Shown: one piece after another, positions 17,663 to 25,586 of the stretch
Layout: each line of letters opens with the position of its first letter
Position numbering within the stretch: the first letter of the stretch is position 1
Translations under genes and position numbers: made by a program
From: Shewanella sp. HN-41
GTDB taxonomy: Bacteria; Pseudomonadota; Gammaproteobacteria; Enterobacterales; Shewanellaceae
Assembly: GCF_000217915.1 (NCBI RefSeq)
Contig: NZ_AFOZ01000026.1
Span: 1-39,325 of the forward strand
Length of the DNA: 39,325 nt
Direction: 5' to 3'
The notes under the pieces: generated by a model
Seen by the model: the letters and a program-made list of their open reading frames with translations, nothing else
Database searches by the model: none
What the model was told of the DNA's origin: nothing

Positions 17663-19708
17663 CTATCGTGCGTTAGTTTTGGCCAGCTTTTTAGCATCGA
17701 CCATATCTAAGGTGATATAAGCAGTTTCATCTAAAAATGCATCCGGTAATTCGGCTTCGTCTTTAATGTCTTCCATTGATTTAACGGCTGCTAAACCATT
17801 TGCCACACGACGTTCATTGGTTCTATCGAGCACTTTCTTCTCATCGGCTTCACGGGAGGCAATACGCTCACTTTCAACCAGAGAAACCGTCTTCTCTTTA
17901 TGGTGTTCTTTAAAGTCTGCAATATCTTGATTGATATAAGCAAACTCTACACTGTTTTTGATACGGTTCAGGTGCTTGGCCTCAAGGCTAGTCACTAACT
18001 CAGGAGTAACATCATTGAGTGTGCCATATTGCGCCATCGGTACTTTATCCCAAGGCAAGGCATTCTTTTCTTCTGCTTCACCGTACTCACCTGGCTCTAA
18101 GGCACTTGGGTAAGCAATATTTGGTGTCACACCTTTAAGTTGAGTGCTGCCGCCATTGATCCGATAGAACTTTTGAATCGTGTATTGCACATGGCCGATT
18201 GGTTTCTCATACATATCATAGATACGACCAAGGCTCTTATGCTGTTGCACTGTGCCTTTACCAAAGCTTGATTCACCGACAATTAAAGCACGGTCATAAT
18301 CTTGCAATGCAGCGGCAAAAATCTCAGAGGCTGAAGCGCTATAGCGGTCAACCATAACCGTCAAGGGACCTGAATAGTTTGTTTTACCATCATTATCACG
18401 GTGTGCAGAAACGCGTCCATCGGCATCACGAATTTGCACCACTGGGCCCATGTCGATAAAGAGGCCCGTCAGCAATACAGCTTCGGTTAAGGCGCCGCCA
18501 CCATTACCACGTAGATCGATCACTATGCCTTCGACTTTGGCTTCGTTAAGTTTGGCGAGTTCTTTTTCCACATCCTGCGACAAATTCATGTAGAAACCAG
18601 GAATTTGGATCACACCGACTTTGCGATTAGCGTACTCGCCGTCTTTAGGTTCAATCACCTTAGATGTTGCGGCACGATCTTCTAACCGAATTTTGTCACG
18701 CACTAAGGTGACATTGAAGGGTTTGGCATTTGAACCGCCCTTCTTTGGTAGAATTTGCAAAACGACCTTGCTGCCCTTAGGCCCTTTGATCAGATCGACC
18801 ACATCGTCTAGGCGCCAGCCGATCACATCGACAATCTCGCCACCTTCTTGGCCCACACCGACAATCTTATCCTCAGGAGAGAGCTTTTCACTACCTGCGG
18901 CAGGGCCGCCAGCGATTAAACTCTTGATCACAGTGTAATCATCTTCGAGTTGCAGCTGAGCACCAATCCCCTCGAGGCTCAAGTTCATTTCCATTTGGAA
19001 ACGCTCGGCATTACGTGGAGAAAGATAACTAGTATGTGGCTCAATGCTACGGGAGAAGGCATTCATCACGCCTTGGAATACGTCTTCACTATTGGTTTGA
19101 GTCAAACGTTTGATGGCGTTGTTATAACGCTTTTGCAGAATATCAACGATTTCAGGCCATTTCTTGCCCGTCAACTTGAGGTTAAGCGCATCGTACTTAA
19201 CACGTTGACGCCATAATTCGTTAATTTCAGCTTGATCCTTTGGCCAGGCAGTGTCCTCTCGGTCGTATTCATAGGCATCACCTGGCACAGAGAAGTCTAT
19301 CTCTTGATCCAGCAGAGACAAGGCATAAACAAAACCTTCATAGCGACGTTTCTGCACCACATCAAACATCTTATATGCGGGTTCAAGCTCGCCTGAAGTC
19401 AGCATATCGTCGAATTGATTGATGTAGGGTTTAAAACCGTCGACATCCGCTTGTGTTAACACATTGCGGCGATAGTCTAACTGCTGCAGATAACGGTCAA
19501 AAATTTGCGCAGAAAAGGCATCATCAAGATTAAATCTATGGTAATGCGAACGAGTGTATAAGTCCGTCACTCTTTTGCTGGCAACCTTATGTTGCGCTTC
19601 CTGCTGGAGAGTGGGTAACTCGCTGATTTGAATCGAGGGTGGTACAGCCCAAGCCGAGAATCCAACAAAAACAGTGGCGATTGAGGTAGCCAAAGTGAGT
19701 TTTCGCAT
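17663..19708 (-). CDS. prc: Tail-specific (C-terminal processing) protease Prc
   Basis: Prc (Tsp) is a periplasmic serine protease of family S41. It trims C-termini, degrades SsrA-tagged exported proteins and, in E. coli, controls the peptidoglycan hydrolase MepS. The 681-aa protein (E. coli: 682) has a signal peptide ending FSAWA, a PDZ domain at about 235-325 (SLEGIGAQLQ onward) and the catalytic Ser in DRYSASASEIFAAAL. The catalytic Lys is in SSFGKGTVQ, and a helical C-terminal domain follows. The frame also opens at a TTG two codons earlier. The ATG at 19708 is preferred because it begins MRKLTLATSIA, although the best GGAG is 10 bases away. It lies 28 bases after proQ, the same pair as in E. 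coli. Confidence 0.96.
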   Translation of the reverse strand: MRKLTLATSIATVFVGFSAWAVPPSIQISELPTLQQEAQHKVASKRVTDLYTRSHYHRFNLDDAFSAQIFDRYLQQLDYRRNVLTQADVDGFKPYINQFDDMLTSGELEPAYKMFDVVQKRRYEGFVYALSLLDQEIDFSVPGDAYEYDREDTAWPKDQAEINELWRQRVKYDALNLKLTGKKWPEIVDILQKRYNNAIKRLTQTNSEDVFQGVMNAFSRSIEPHTSYLSPRNAERFQMEMNLSLEGIGAQLQLEDDYTVIKSLIAGGPAAGSEKLSPEDKIVGVGQEGGEIVDVIGWRLDDVVDLIKGPKGSKVVLQILPKKGGSNAKPFNVTLVRDKIRLEDRAATSKVIEPKDGEYANRKVGVIQIPGFYMNLSQDVEKELAKLNEAKVEGIVIDLRGNGGGALTEAVLLTGLFIDMGPVVQIRDADGRVSAHRDNDGKTNYSGPLTVMVDRYSASASEIFAAALQDYDRALIVGESSFGKGTVQQHKSLGRIYDMYEKPIGHVQYTIQKFYRINGGSTQLKGVTPNIAYPSALEPGEYGEAEEKNALPWDKVPMAQYGTLNDVTPELVTSLEAKHLNRIKNSVEFAYINQDIADFKEHHKEKTVSLVESERIASREADEKKVLDRTNERRVANGLAAVKSMEDIKDEAELPDAFLDETAYITLDMVDAKKLAKTNAR

Positions 19709-19736
19709 CAACAAGTTACTCCATTTAAATAAATGA

Positions 19737-20372
19737 TTACAGCAGGATATGTTCCGCTTTCACTTTTATGGTTAGGCCACTATCTAGCTGAACATGAATA
19801 TCCTCTTTGTTAATATCAGTGATCACACCGGCTACGGGTGTCATACCTAACTTAACATTGACGCGTTGTTTCTTCGTCAAGTCCGTGAGTTGCGCTTGGA
19901 CTAAATTAACCACAGGAGCCGCTTTGGGAGCGGGTTTAGCGGGACGCTCAGTCTTAGGGCGCGGAGGAACGGCAACTTTTTTGGGAGCTCGTTTGGCTGG
20001 CACTTTCGCTGGACTAGGCGCCTGTGCGGCACGTTTTGCCTTCGCTTTATCCTGACTTTCTTTCAACATAGCTTGAGCGTGATCTATATGCTCTTGTTCT
20101 AACTCGCCGCAAGGCTCGCCATCAAGATCCACGCGCTGCGCACCTGCTTTCACAGACTTCAGGTAACGCCAGCTGCTTGTATAACGTCTTAAGGCCACTC
20201 GCAGTTGAGTTTTACTGACTTTAGAATCATCAGCCAACCTTTCAGCCAAATCTTGAAACAATCCGATTTTTAATGGCTTAGTTTCACCTTCAGCAATAAA
20301 GCACAAAGGAAATGTTTCATACAAATACGCCAAAATTGCATTGGTGTCGGTCAACTTATCTGTTGATTCCAT
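19737..20372 (-). CDS. proQ: RNA chaperone ProQ
   Basis: ProQ is a FinO-family global RNA-binding protein acting on small RNAs and mRNA 3' ends. The 211-aa protein has the N-terminal FinO domain (about 1-115, including EGETKPLKIGLFQDL and the RRYTSSWRYL segment) and a Lys/Pro/Ala-rich linker (about 120-160). A C-terminal Tudor-like domain (VNVKLGMTPVAGVI onward) ends the protein. The frame opens at a TTG at 20390, but the ATG at 20372 gives the family-typical MESTDKL start with GGAAG at good spacing; a tandem ATG at 20375 is also possible. The 5' leader seems long: the best -10 is about 230 bases upstream. prc follows in the same transcript. Confidence 0.95.
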   Translation of the reverse strand: MESTDKLTDTNAILAYLYETFPLCFIAEGETKPLKIGLFQDLAERLADDSKVSKTQLRVALRRYTSSWRYLKSVKAGAQRVDLDGEPCGELEQEHIDHAQAMLKESQDKAKAKRAAQAPSPAKVPAKRAPKKVAVPPRPKTERPAKPAPKAAPVVNLVQAQLTDLTKKQRVNVKLGMTPVAGVITDINKEDIHVQLDSGLTIKVKAEHILL

Positions 20373-20582
20373 CATTACTTCCACAGTCAAAAAGGGACAT
20401 CGAATTCGAGGCGATATAAATCAGCTTCTTACGTGTCGTTTATCTTGGTTAAGCTCACTATCGAGCCAAGGTACAAATTAGCATTCTCGCCGCATTTACT
20501 AAAGTTAAAAAACATAACTTAACAATTTTTTACGACTTAACATATCAAGCTTATTGATGACATGGCCGCCAGCGTAAAGCTT

Positions 20583-20623
20583 AATCGGTGCAAGCGCATA
20601 TTATAAGGCGCACGCTACCGATT
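20583..20623 (-). promoter_or_regulatory. proQ promoter candidate inside an inverted repeat
   Basis: On the minus strand a perfect TATAAT (20605-20600) sits in the loop of a 41-base inverted repeat with arms AATCGGT (20583-20589) and ACCGATT (20617-20623), plus further pairs GCGC/GCGC inside. The -35 at 17-bp spacing is poor (GTCGCA). Transcription would start near 20593, giving proQ a leader of about 220 bases. The rest of the 283-base gap (20373-20655) is AT-rich, with a smaller repeat AAGTTA...TAACTT at 20502-20520 and no ORF. Confidence 0.5.
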
Positions 20624-20655
20624 GCGACCATGAATTATGCGTTATTGTACGCAAA

Positions 20656-21114
20656 TTAATCAAATAGGCAGCTTTCGAAGCTTTTAACCAATAATTCCAG
20701 CCCCTTTTGGTCTTCTTCATCGAATCTGTTGAAGACGGGGCTGTCAATATCGAGCACAGCAATCACCTTACCTTGGCTTCTAACTGGCACAACGATTTCT
20801 GAATTACTGGCTGAATCACAGGCAATATGACCATCGAACTGATGCACATCGGCGACGCGCTGAGTCTGATTGGTCTGTGCGGCAGTACCACACACGCCCT
20901 TACCCATTGGAATACGAGTACAAGCCACTTTCCCTTGGAAAGGGCCTAAAACGAGCTGCTCACCGCGCATCACATAAAACCCAACCCAATTGAGTTCGGT
21001 AAGATTGTCATTGAGTAAGGCAGAAAAATTAGCCATTGCCGCCACGAAATCATCTTCCCCTTCTAATAGGGCAAGAGTTTGGCGATTTAATGACTCGTAA
21101 AATTTAGATTTCAT
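20656..21114 (-). CDS. msrC: Free methionine-(R)-sulfoxide reductase
   Basis: MsrC (YebR, fRMsr) is a single GAF-domain cytoplasmic enzyme that reduces free Met-R-sulfoxide with thioredoxin. The 152-aa protein keeps all three family cysteines, in VACTRIP (Cys65), GVCGTA (Cys75) and IACDSASNSE (Cys99), plus the GFYVM and DIDSP GAF-pocket segments. A GTG precedes the chosen ATG by one codon; AGGAA is well placed for the ATG at 21114. It starts 17 bases after the yebG stop with no terminator between, so it should be co-transcribed from the LexA-controlled promoter. Confidence 0.93.
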   Translation of the reverse strand: MKSKFYESLNRQTLALLEGEDDFVAAMANFSALLNDNLTELNWVGFYVMRGEQLVLGPFQGKVACTRIPMGKGVCGTAAQTNQTQRVADVHQFDGHIACDSASNSEIVVPVRSQGKVIAVLDIDSPVFNRFDEEDQKGLELLVKSFESCLFD

Positions 21115-21131
21115 CACATTTCCTAACCACT

Positions 21132-21431
21132 TTATTCGGCAGCTTCCGCCTTTTTGGTCACTTTCTTGGCTGCGGTTTGATTTGTTGGCGTACTATTAAC
21201 CTGAACCACGCCTTTAAGCAAGTTCGTCAGCTCATCTTTATTGTTAGCAAAATAGAATGCGAGTCGTTCGCTCAGACTTTCATCAATACCTAATTCTGCT
21301 TTTTGAATGAAAGGGATCAAGTTATCGGCGATATCGAGCATCTTATCGTAGGCATCAGCCTCCTTTTTCGATGTGAATGTCATCTTTTCAACCCCTTCTC
21401 TTACCACGACAAACTGTGTAATAACTGCCAT
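21132..21431 (-). CDS. yebG: YebG family SOS-induced protein
   Basis: YebG is a small cytoplasmic protein of unknown biochemical role, induced in the SOS response of E. coli. The 99-aa product begins MAVITQFVVVREGVEKMTFT and continues SKKEADAYDKMLDIAD, matching the YebG signature. It has a slightly longer Lys/Ala-rich tail than E. coli YebG (96 aa). The ATG lies 14 bases from a perfect LexA box that overlaps a -10-like TATATA, so repression by LexA is expected. msrC follows 17 bases downstream. Confidence 0.93.
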   Translation of the reverse strand: MAVITQFVVVREGVEKMTFTSKKEADAYDKMLDIADNLIPFIQKAELGIDESLSERLAFYFANNKDELTNLLKGVVQVNSTPTNQTAAKKVTKKAEAAE

Positions 21432-21444
21432 GACTGCCCTCGCA

Positions 21445-21460
21445 CTGTTTTTATATACAG
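21445..21460. promoter_or_regulatory. LexA (SOS) box
   Basis: CTGTTTTTATATACAG is a perfect CTGT-N8-ACAG LexA site with an AT-rich centre, flanked by CA/TG that extends the symmetry. It lies 14 bases upstream of the yebG ATG and covers the likely -10 (TATATA on the minus strand). The divergent letA gene starts 175 bases away and is less likely to be affected. Confidence 0.92.
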
Positions 21461-21635
21461 TGCGCAGAATGACATAGATTGAACTTGTGATGCAAGTGTT
21501 CTGATTAATCTGATATTATTAGGCCGCTTTGGTTATAAGCTGAGTCTAAGTGTTTAATGTTTCGGTGTTAAACCTTAGTTCTTACTGGCTATTCACACAT
21601 ATGCAGCAATGTTGGGGCTAAGTTAATATTTTTAT

Positions 21636-22268
21636 ATGCATGAAAATACCGCAGAAAACTCTGTAATCCTCTGTCGTTCCTGCGACTTGGCTATTAGAAA
21701 AAGAGCCCTACCGTCTGGGGTTAGAGCCCTATGCCCGCGCTGTAGCACTGCCCTTTATGACACACCATACTGTTCAGTCAATGGTATGTTAGCTTTGTGT
21801 GTCACAGCATTGATATTTTATTTCCCTGCCAATTTTTTGCCCGTTTTAGAGATCCACTTCTTAGGTAGCATTCGCACTACAACGGTTTTCCAAGGCGCAT
21901 TTGCCGTATTTGACCAAGGCTATTGGGTTGTAGGGTTGGCCGTGCTCGCCGCGGCAGTTATCGGCCCAGGTTTGCTTATCCTGTCCATACTTGCACAAAT
22001 TTTGATTGTAAAATGGGGACTTTCAGTTGCCTTTTGGCGCCGTGGTTTAAAGCAGTTATTGAAGCTGCAAGGGCTGCTTTCCCAATTAACTATGCTGGAA
22101 ATCTACGTCATCAGTTTCTTAGTTTCGTCGTTCCAACTCTCCGATTTTTCGGATATTTATTTTGGAATGGGCACATTTTGCTTCACAATGCTATTTCTCG
22201 TGACCCTATTTTTACAACGGGAGTACGATCTCGAGCATATGTGGACGCTATTGGATGGTCATCGTTAG
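21636..22268 (+). CDS. PqiA/LetA-family membrane protein, first half
   Basis: A 210-aa inner-membrane protein of the PqiA/LetA family, partner of MCE tunnels in lipid traffic between the membranes. The N-terminus carries a zinc ribbon (Cys13, Cys16, Cys33, Cys36: LCRSCDL and LCPRCST), followed by about four membrane segments (starting MLALCVTALIFYFPANFLP). E. coli LetA (YebS, 427 aa) has two such ribbon-plus-helix modules in one chain. Here this gene is the first module alone, overlapping the next gene by 14 bases. The Shine-Dalgarno is weak. The promoter should lie in the 200-base gap shared with yebG. Confidence 0.9.
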   Translation: MHENTAENSVILCRSCDLAIRKRALPSGVRALCPRCSTALYDTPYCSVNGMLALCVTALIFYFPANFLPVLEIHFLGSIRTTTVFQGAFAVFDQGYWVVGLAVLAAAVIGPGLLILSILAQILIVKWGLSVAFWRRGLKQLLKLQGLLSQLTMLEIYVISFLVSSFQLSDFSDIYFGMGTFCFTMLFLVTLFLQREYDLEHMWTLLDGHR

Positions 22269-22887
22269 TATGAAACCACAAGGAATCGACTTAGGTCTAT
22301 GTTTATGTCGCGTTTGCCGACAACTCAACACGAGCGATCGCACCCATTGTCGACGTTGTGAGTCCGCACTGCAGCTCCGTGATTATGGCAGTTTGCAAAA
22401 AAGCTGGGCCTTGCTCATCACTGCCGCTATTTTATTGATCCCTGCTAACCTATACCCTATTACAATGCTGACTAATCAGGGGCAAGTGCGTCACGACACT
22501 ATATTTTCCGGTATCGTCCATTTAGTGCATTCCGACATGCTACCCATTGCCATTATCGTATTTATTGCCAGCATTTTAGTGCCTTGGGTTAAAATAATCG
22601 GGCTTGCCACTTACCTGTGCGCGATCAGTTTTAATCTGCCGATTTCAAAAAAGAAGTTAATGGTGGGATTTCATGTGATCGAGTGGATAGGCCGTTGGTC
22701 TATGCTCGATTTATTTGTTATTTCACTTACAGTTGCCTTAGTCAATATGGGGCAATTGCTCGATGCCAAACCCGCGCCCGCGGCAACGGCATTTGCATTG
22801 GTTATTTTGCTGACTCAGCTTGCCGCAAAAGTGTTAGACACTCGTTTACTCTGGGATCGATTGGAACCTCAAGATGACACAAATTGA
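22255..22887 (+). CDS. PqiA/LetA-family membrane protein, second half
   Basis: A 210-aa inner-membrane protein equivalent to the second module of E. coli LetA. It has its own zinc ribbon (Cys18, Cys21, Cys32, Cys35: LCRVCRQ and HCRRCES) and about four helices (ITAAILLIPANLYPI, then VFIASILVPWVKIIG and others). Two starts are possible: the ATG at 22255, which overlaps the preceding gene by 14 bases, or the ATG at 22270, one base after its stop, giving MKPQGIDLG. The LetB gene overlaps its end by 14 bases too. The frame differs from that of the first half, so without programmed frameshifting the two are separate polypeptides that presumably assemble together. Confidence 0.9.
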   Translation: MVIVSMKPQGIDLGLCLCRVCRQLNTSDRTHCRRCESALQLRDYGSLQKSWALLITAAILLIPANLYPITMLTNQGQVRHDTIFSGIVHLVHSDMLPIAIIVFIASILVPWVKIIGLATYLCAISFNLPISKKKLMVGFHVIEWIGRWSMLDLFVISLTVALVNMGQLLDAKPAPAATAFALVILLTQLAAKVLDTRLLWDRLEPQDDTN

Positions 22888-25513
22888 ATCGCCAAAAGTT
22901 GTGAAGAAAAAGCTCTTTTCCCCTATTTGGCTGCTTCCCATTGTCGCGCTCGCCCTCGGCGCATGGTTGGGGATAAAGAGCATAAAAGAATCGGGCATTG
23001 AAATTCAGATCCATTTCCCGAGTGCAACAGGGATCGATGTGGGTAAAACCCTAGTCAAATACCAAGGCCTTACCGTCGGTAAGGTAAAAGACATTGGTAT
23101 CGACGAGGATCTTAAGGGCGTAAACGTAAAAGTCATGATGGACTATCGCGCTAAGCCTTTCTTAAATAAAGAAACGTTATTTTGGTTAGTTACCCCCAAA
23201 GCCAGTATCACCGGCGTTGAAGGCCTAGATGCGTTGTTTTCGGGTAACTACATTGCCATTCAACCTGGTAAAGGTAACACCACGGCTTTCTTTGAGGCAG
23301 AGCGGCAACCACCACCCATGCAGGTAGGTTCAGAGGGCGTGATGGTCGAATTAACCTCGGATAAGCTTGGATCCTTAGACGTGGGGTCGCCTATTTTCTT
23401 TCGCCAAATTCCCGTTGGAAGCGTTGCCAGCTACCGTTTAGATGGGAATGACAGCGTCATTATCAGTGCCTTTATTCAAGAGCAATACGCCCATTTAGTG
23501 AAGAAAAGCTCCCACTTTTGGAATGTCTCAGGCGTCAAAATTGATGCATCGCTGTCCGGGGTTAAAGTCAGCTCGGAGAGTCTAGCGTCAATTCTGGCTG
23601 GCGGTGTCAGCTTTAGTTCGGTCGATAAGGCTCCCGCAGCACAAAACGGTGACAGTTTTGCATTATTCGACTCAGAGATCAGTGCGTTAGGCGGGGTTGA
23701 AGTGAGCCTGACCATGGAACAAGGTAATGGGGTAAATAATGGCACTCAGATTGTTTACCGCGGTATTACCATTGGCAGTATTTTGAGTAAACAGCTCACG
23801 GAAAATGGTGTTGCCGCAACCGCTAAATTCGAACCTCAATATGCCCATTTATTAACCAGTGATGGCATGTTTTGGCTTGAGGGTGCCGATATATCCCTCT
23901 CCGGGATCAAGAACCCAGAACGTTTACTCACGGGCAGTGTGATTAACTTTCTTCCGGGCACCAGTGCTAACACCACATTACCAGAGAGTTTTGCCCTGCA
24001 ATCAAGTGCACCGGATTTAATGCAATCTAAAAAGCGTCTCTTGACCTTGATATCACCTGAAAACATGGGCGTTACTGCGGGTGCCGAAGTACGTTATAAA
24101 CAGCTTCCCATTGGTCATGTGCTGTCGGTTAACTTAACCCAGGACCTATCTGCGGTGGAATATCGGCTCGAGCTGCAGCCCGAGTTTGCCAGTTTAGTTC
24201 GCAGTGACAGTTATTTTGTCCCCGAGTCGGCCCTGAGTATCGATGCCTCCCTCGAAGGTGTCTCTGTTAAAACAAGGGATCTTGCCACCCTGACCAAAGG
24301 AGCGATTAGCCTTATCCCTGGCAGCAGTAAAACACCGCTCGTGGGTGATACTCGTCTTTCGCTCTTTAGTTCAGTTGAAGCGGCAAACGCATTTTTTGAG
24401 CGCCAACATCGTGTGTACCTAACGCTGATAAGTCAAGATGGTGCCGATGTGAGCCAAGGCTCACCGATTTACTATAAGAAAATGCAGATTGGGACGGTAG
24501 AATCCGTGAACTGGCAAAGTAAGAGTGAAGACTTTGCCATAAAACTGGCTATTGATAAGCAGTTCCAACCTCTGCTGCAAAAACCTAAGGTGTTTTGGCG
24601 TAACAGTGCCCTTGATATCAGTGCCAGTCTTGCAGGTATAGATGTTGCCATTGCCCCCTTGCAAGGTGCATTAAAAGGCAGTATCAGCTTAGGACTGCTT
24701 GATATACCCTCCACAGAGCCAAATGCTGCAACACTCAAGCTCTACGAGAATCAACAACTCGCGTTAGCACAGGCACAGGCTATTCGTCTCACCCTGCCCG
24801 CCTCGGCTAAACTGGCTGCGAAGGCGGCGATTCGCTACCGAGGCCATCAAGTGGGTGAAGTCTCACAGGTTAAATTAAACAGAGATCTGAATACGTTAAC
24901 CGCCACCGCCTACCTCTATGGTGAATATGCCGATCACTTCAGCCGTAGTGACTGTGAGTATTATGTCGTGGAGGCACAGATCTCCCTCGCGGGCATCAAA
25001 GCGCCAGAAACCTTAATCACAGGCCCCTATATTAGCGTTTTGCCGGGTAAAAATAGCCAAAAAGCAACTCAGTTTAATGCCAATATGGTTGAGAGCAGTT
25101 ATGCCAATGTTCCAGAGGATGCACTTAAATTTACCTTAGAAGATACGAACTTAGGCTCGATGAAGATAGGCAGCCCCATATTCTTCCGTGGAATTCACAT
25201 AGGTCAAATCGACAGTTATGGCCTATCAGCTCAAGGCAATAGCGTGTTGATGCAGGCCCATATTGAGCCGCAGTACCGCCATTTAGTGAACCAAAGTAGT
25301 CAGTTCTGGGATGCATCTGGCATTAAAGTGGATGTTGGCCTCTTTTCAGGTGCGCAAATCGAAACAGGGTCGCTGGAAACCTTACTCGCGGGCGGTATCA
25401 ATGTGGCGACGAAGGACACGACTCAAGGGGATAATCATTTAGCGACGGGCACTGTATTTAGATTACAGCACAAAGCCGAAAACGAATGGCAGGAATGGGC
25501 GCCAGCCCAGTAA
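22874..25513 (+). CDS. letB: LetB (YebT) seven-MCE-domain lipid tunnel protein
   Basis: LetB forms a hexameric tube across the periplasm, anchored in the inner membrane, through which lipids move between membranes. The 879-aa protein matches E. coli LetB in length (877). An N-terminal helix (IWLLPIVALALGAWLGI, about residues 16-32) is followed by seven MCE repeats. Each begins with a strand and a GxxVxYxGxxVG-like turn: YQGLTVGKV (~55), FRQIPVGSV (~175), YRGITIGSI (~295), YKQLPIGHV (~410), YKKMQIGTV (~535), YRGHQVGEV (~650) and FRGIHIGQI (~770). It is the last gene of the three-gene letA1-letA2-letB operon, and rsmF lies downstream as in E. coli, though separated by one inverted gene. A strong bidirectional terminator follows. 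Confidence 0.95.
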   Translation: MTQIESPKVVKKKLFSPIWLLPIVALALGAWLGIKSIKESGIEIQIHFPSATGIDVGKTLVKYQGLTVGKVKDIGIDEDLKGVNVKVMMDYRAKPFLNKETLFWLVTPKASITGVEGLDALFSGNYIAIQPGKGNTTAFFEAERQPPPMQVGSEGVMVELTSDKLGSLDVGSPIFFRQIPVGSVASYRLDGNDSVIISAFIQEQYAHLVKKSSHFWNVSGVKIDASLSGVKVSSESLASILAGGVSFSSVDKAPAAQNGDSFALFDSEISALGGVEVSLTMEQGNGVNNGTQIVYRGITIGSILSKQLTENGVAATAKFEPQYAHLLTSDGMFWLEGADISLSGIKNPERLLTGSVINFLPGTSANTTLPESFALQSSAPDLMQSKKRLLTLISPENMGVTAGAEVRYKQLPIGHVLSVNLTQDLSAVEYRLELQPEFASLVRSDSYFVPESALSIDASLEGVSVKTRDLATLTKGAISLIPGSSKTPLVGDTRLSLFSSVEAANAFFERQHRVYLTLISQDGADVSQGSPIYYKKMQIGTVESVNWQSKSEDFAIKLAIDKQFQPLLQKPKVFWRNSALDISASLAGIDVAIAPLQGALKGSISLGLLDIPSTEPNAATLKLYENQQLALAQAQAIRLTLPASAKLAAKAAIRYRGHQVGEVSQVKLNRDLNTLTATAYLYGEYADHFSRSDCEYYVVEAQISLAGIKAPETLITGPYISVLPGKNSQKATQFNANMVESSYANVPEDALKFTLEDTNLGSMKIGSPIFFRGIHIGQIDSYGLSAQGNSVLMQAHIEPQYRHLVNQSSQFWDASGIKVDVGLFSGAQIETGSLETLLAGGINVATKDTTQGDNHLATGTVFRLQHKAENEWQEWAPAQ

Positions 25514-25534
25514 TCTGCCCACACTTAACCCATT

Positions 25535-25563
25535 AACATCAGGCGCATTATGCGCCTGATGTT
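25535..25563. terminator. Bidirectional terminator between convergent genes
   Basis: AACATCAGGCGCA (25535-25547), loop TTA, TGCGCCTGATGTT (25551-25563): perfect 13-bp arms in the 73-base gap between the convergent letB and SpmAB-like genes. The tails are only moderately T-rich, but the position and stem strength support a shared terminator. Confidence 0.8.
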
Positions 25564-25586
25564 ATATTCGGCGTCCCTCAAATCAT

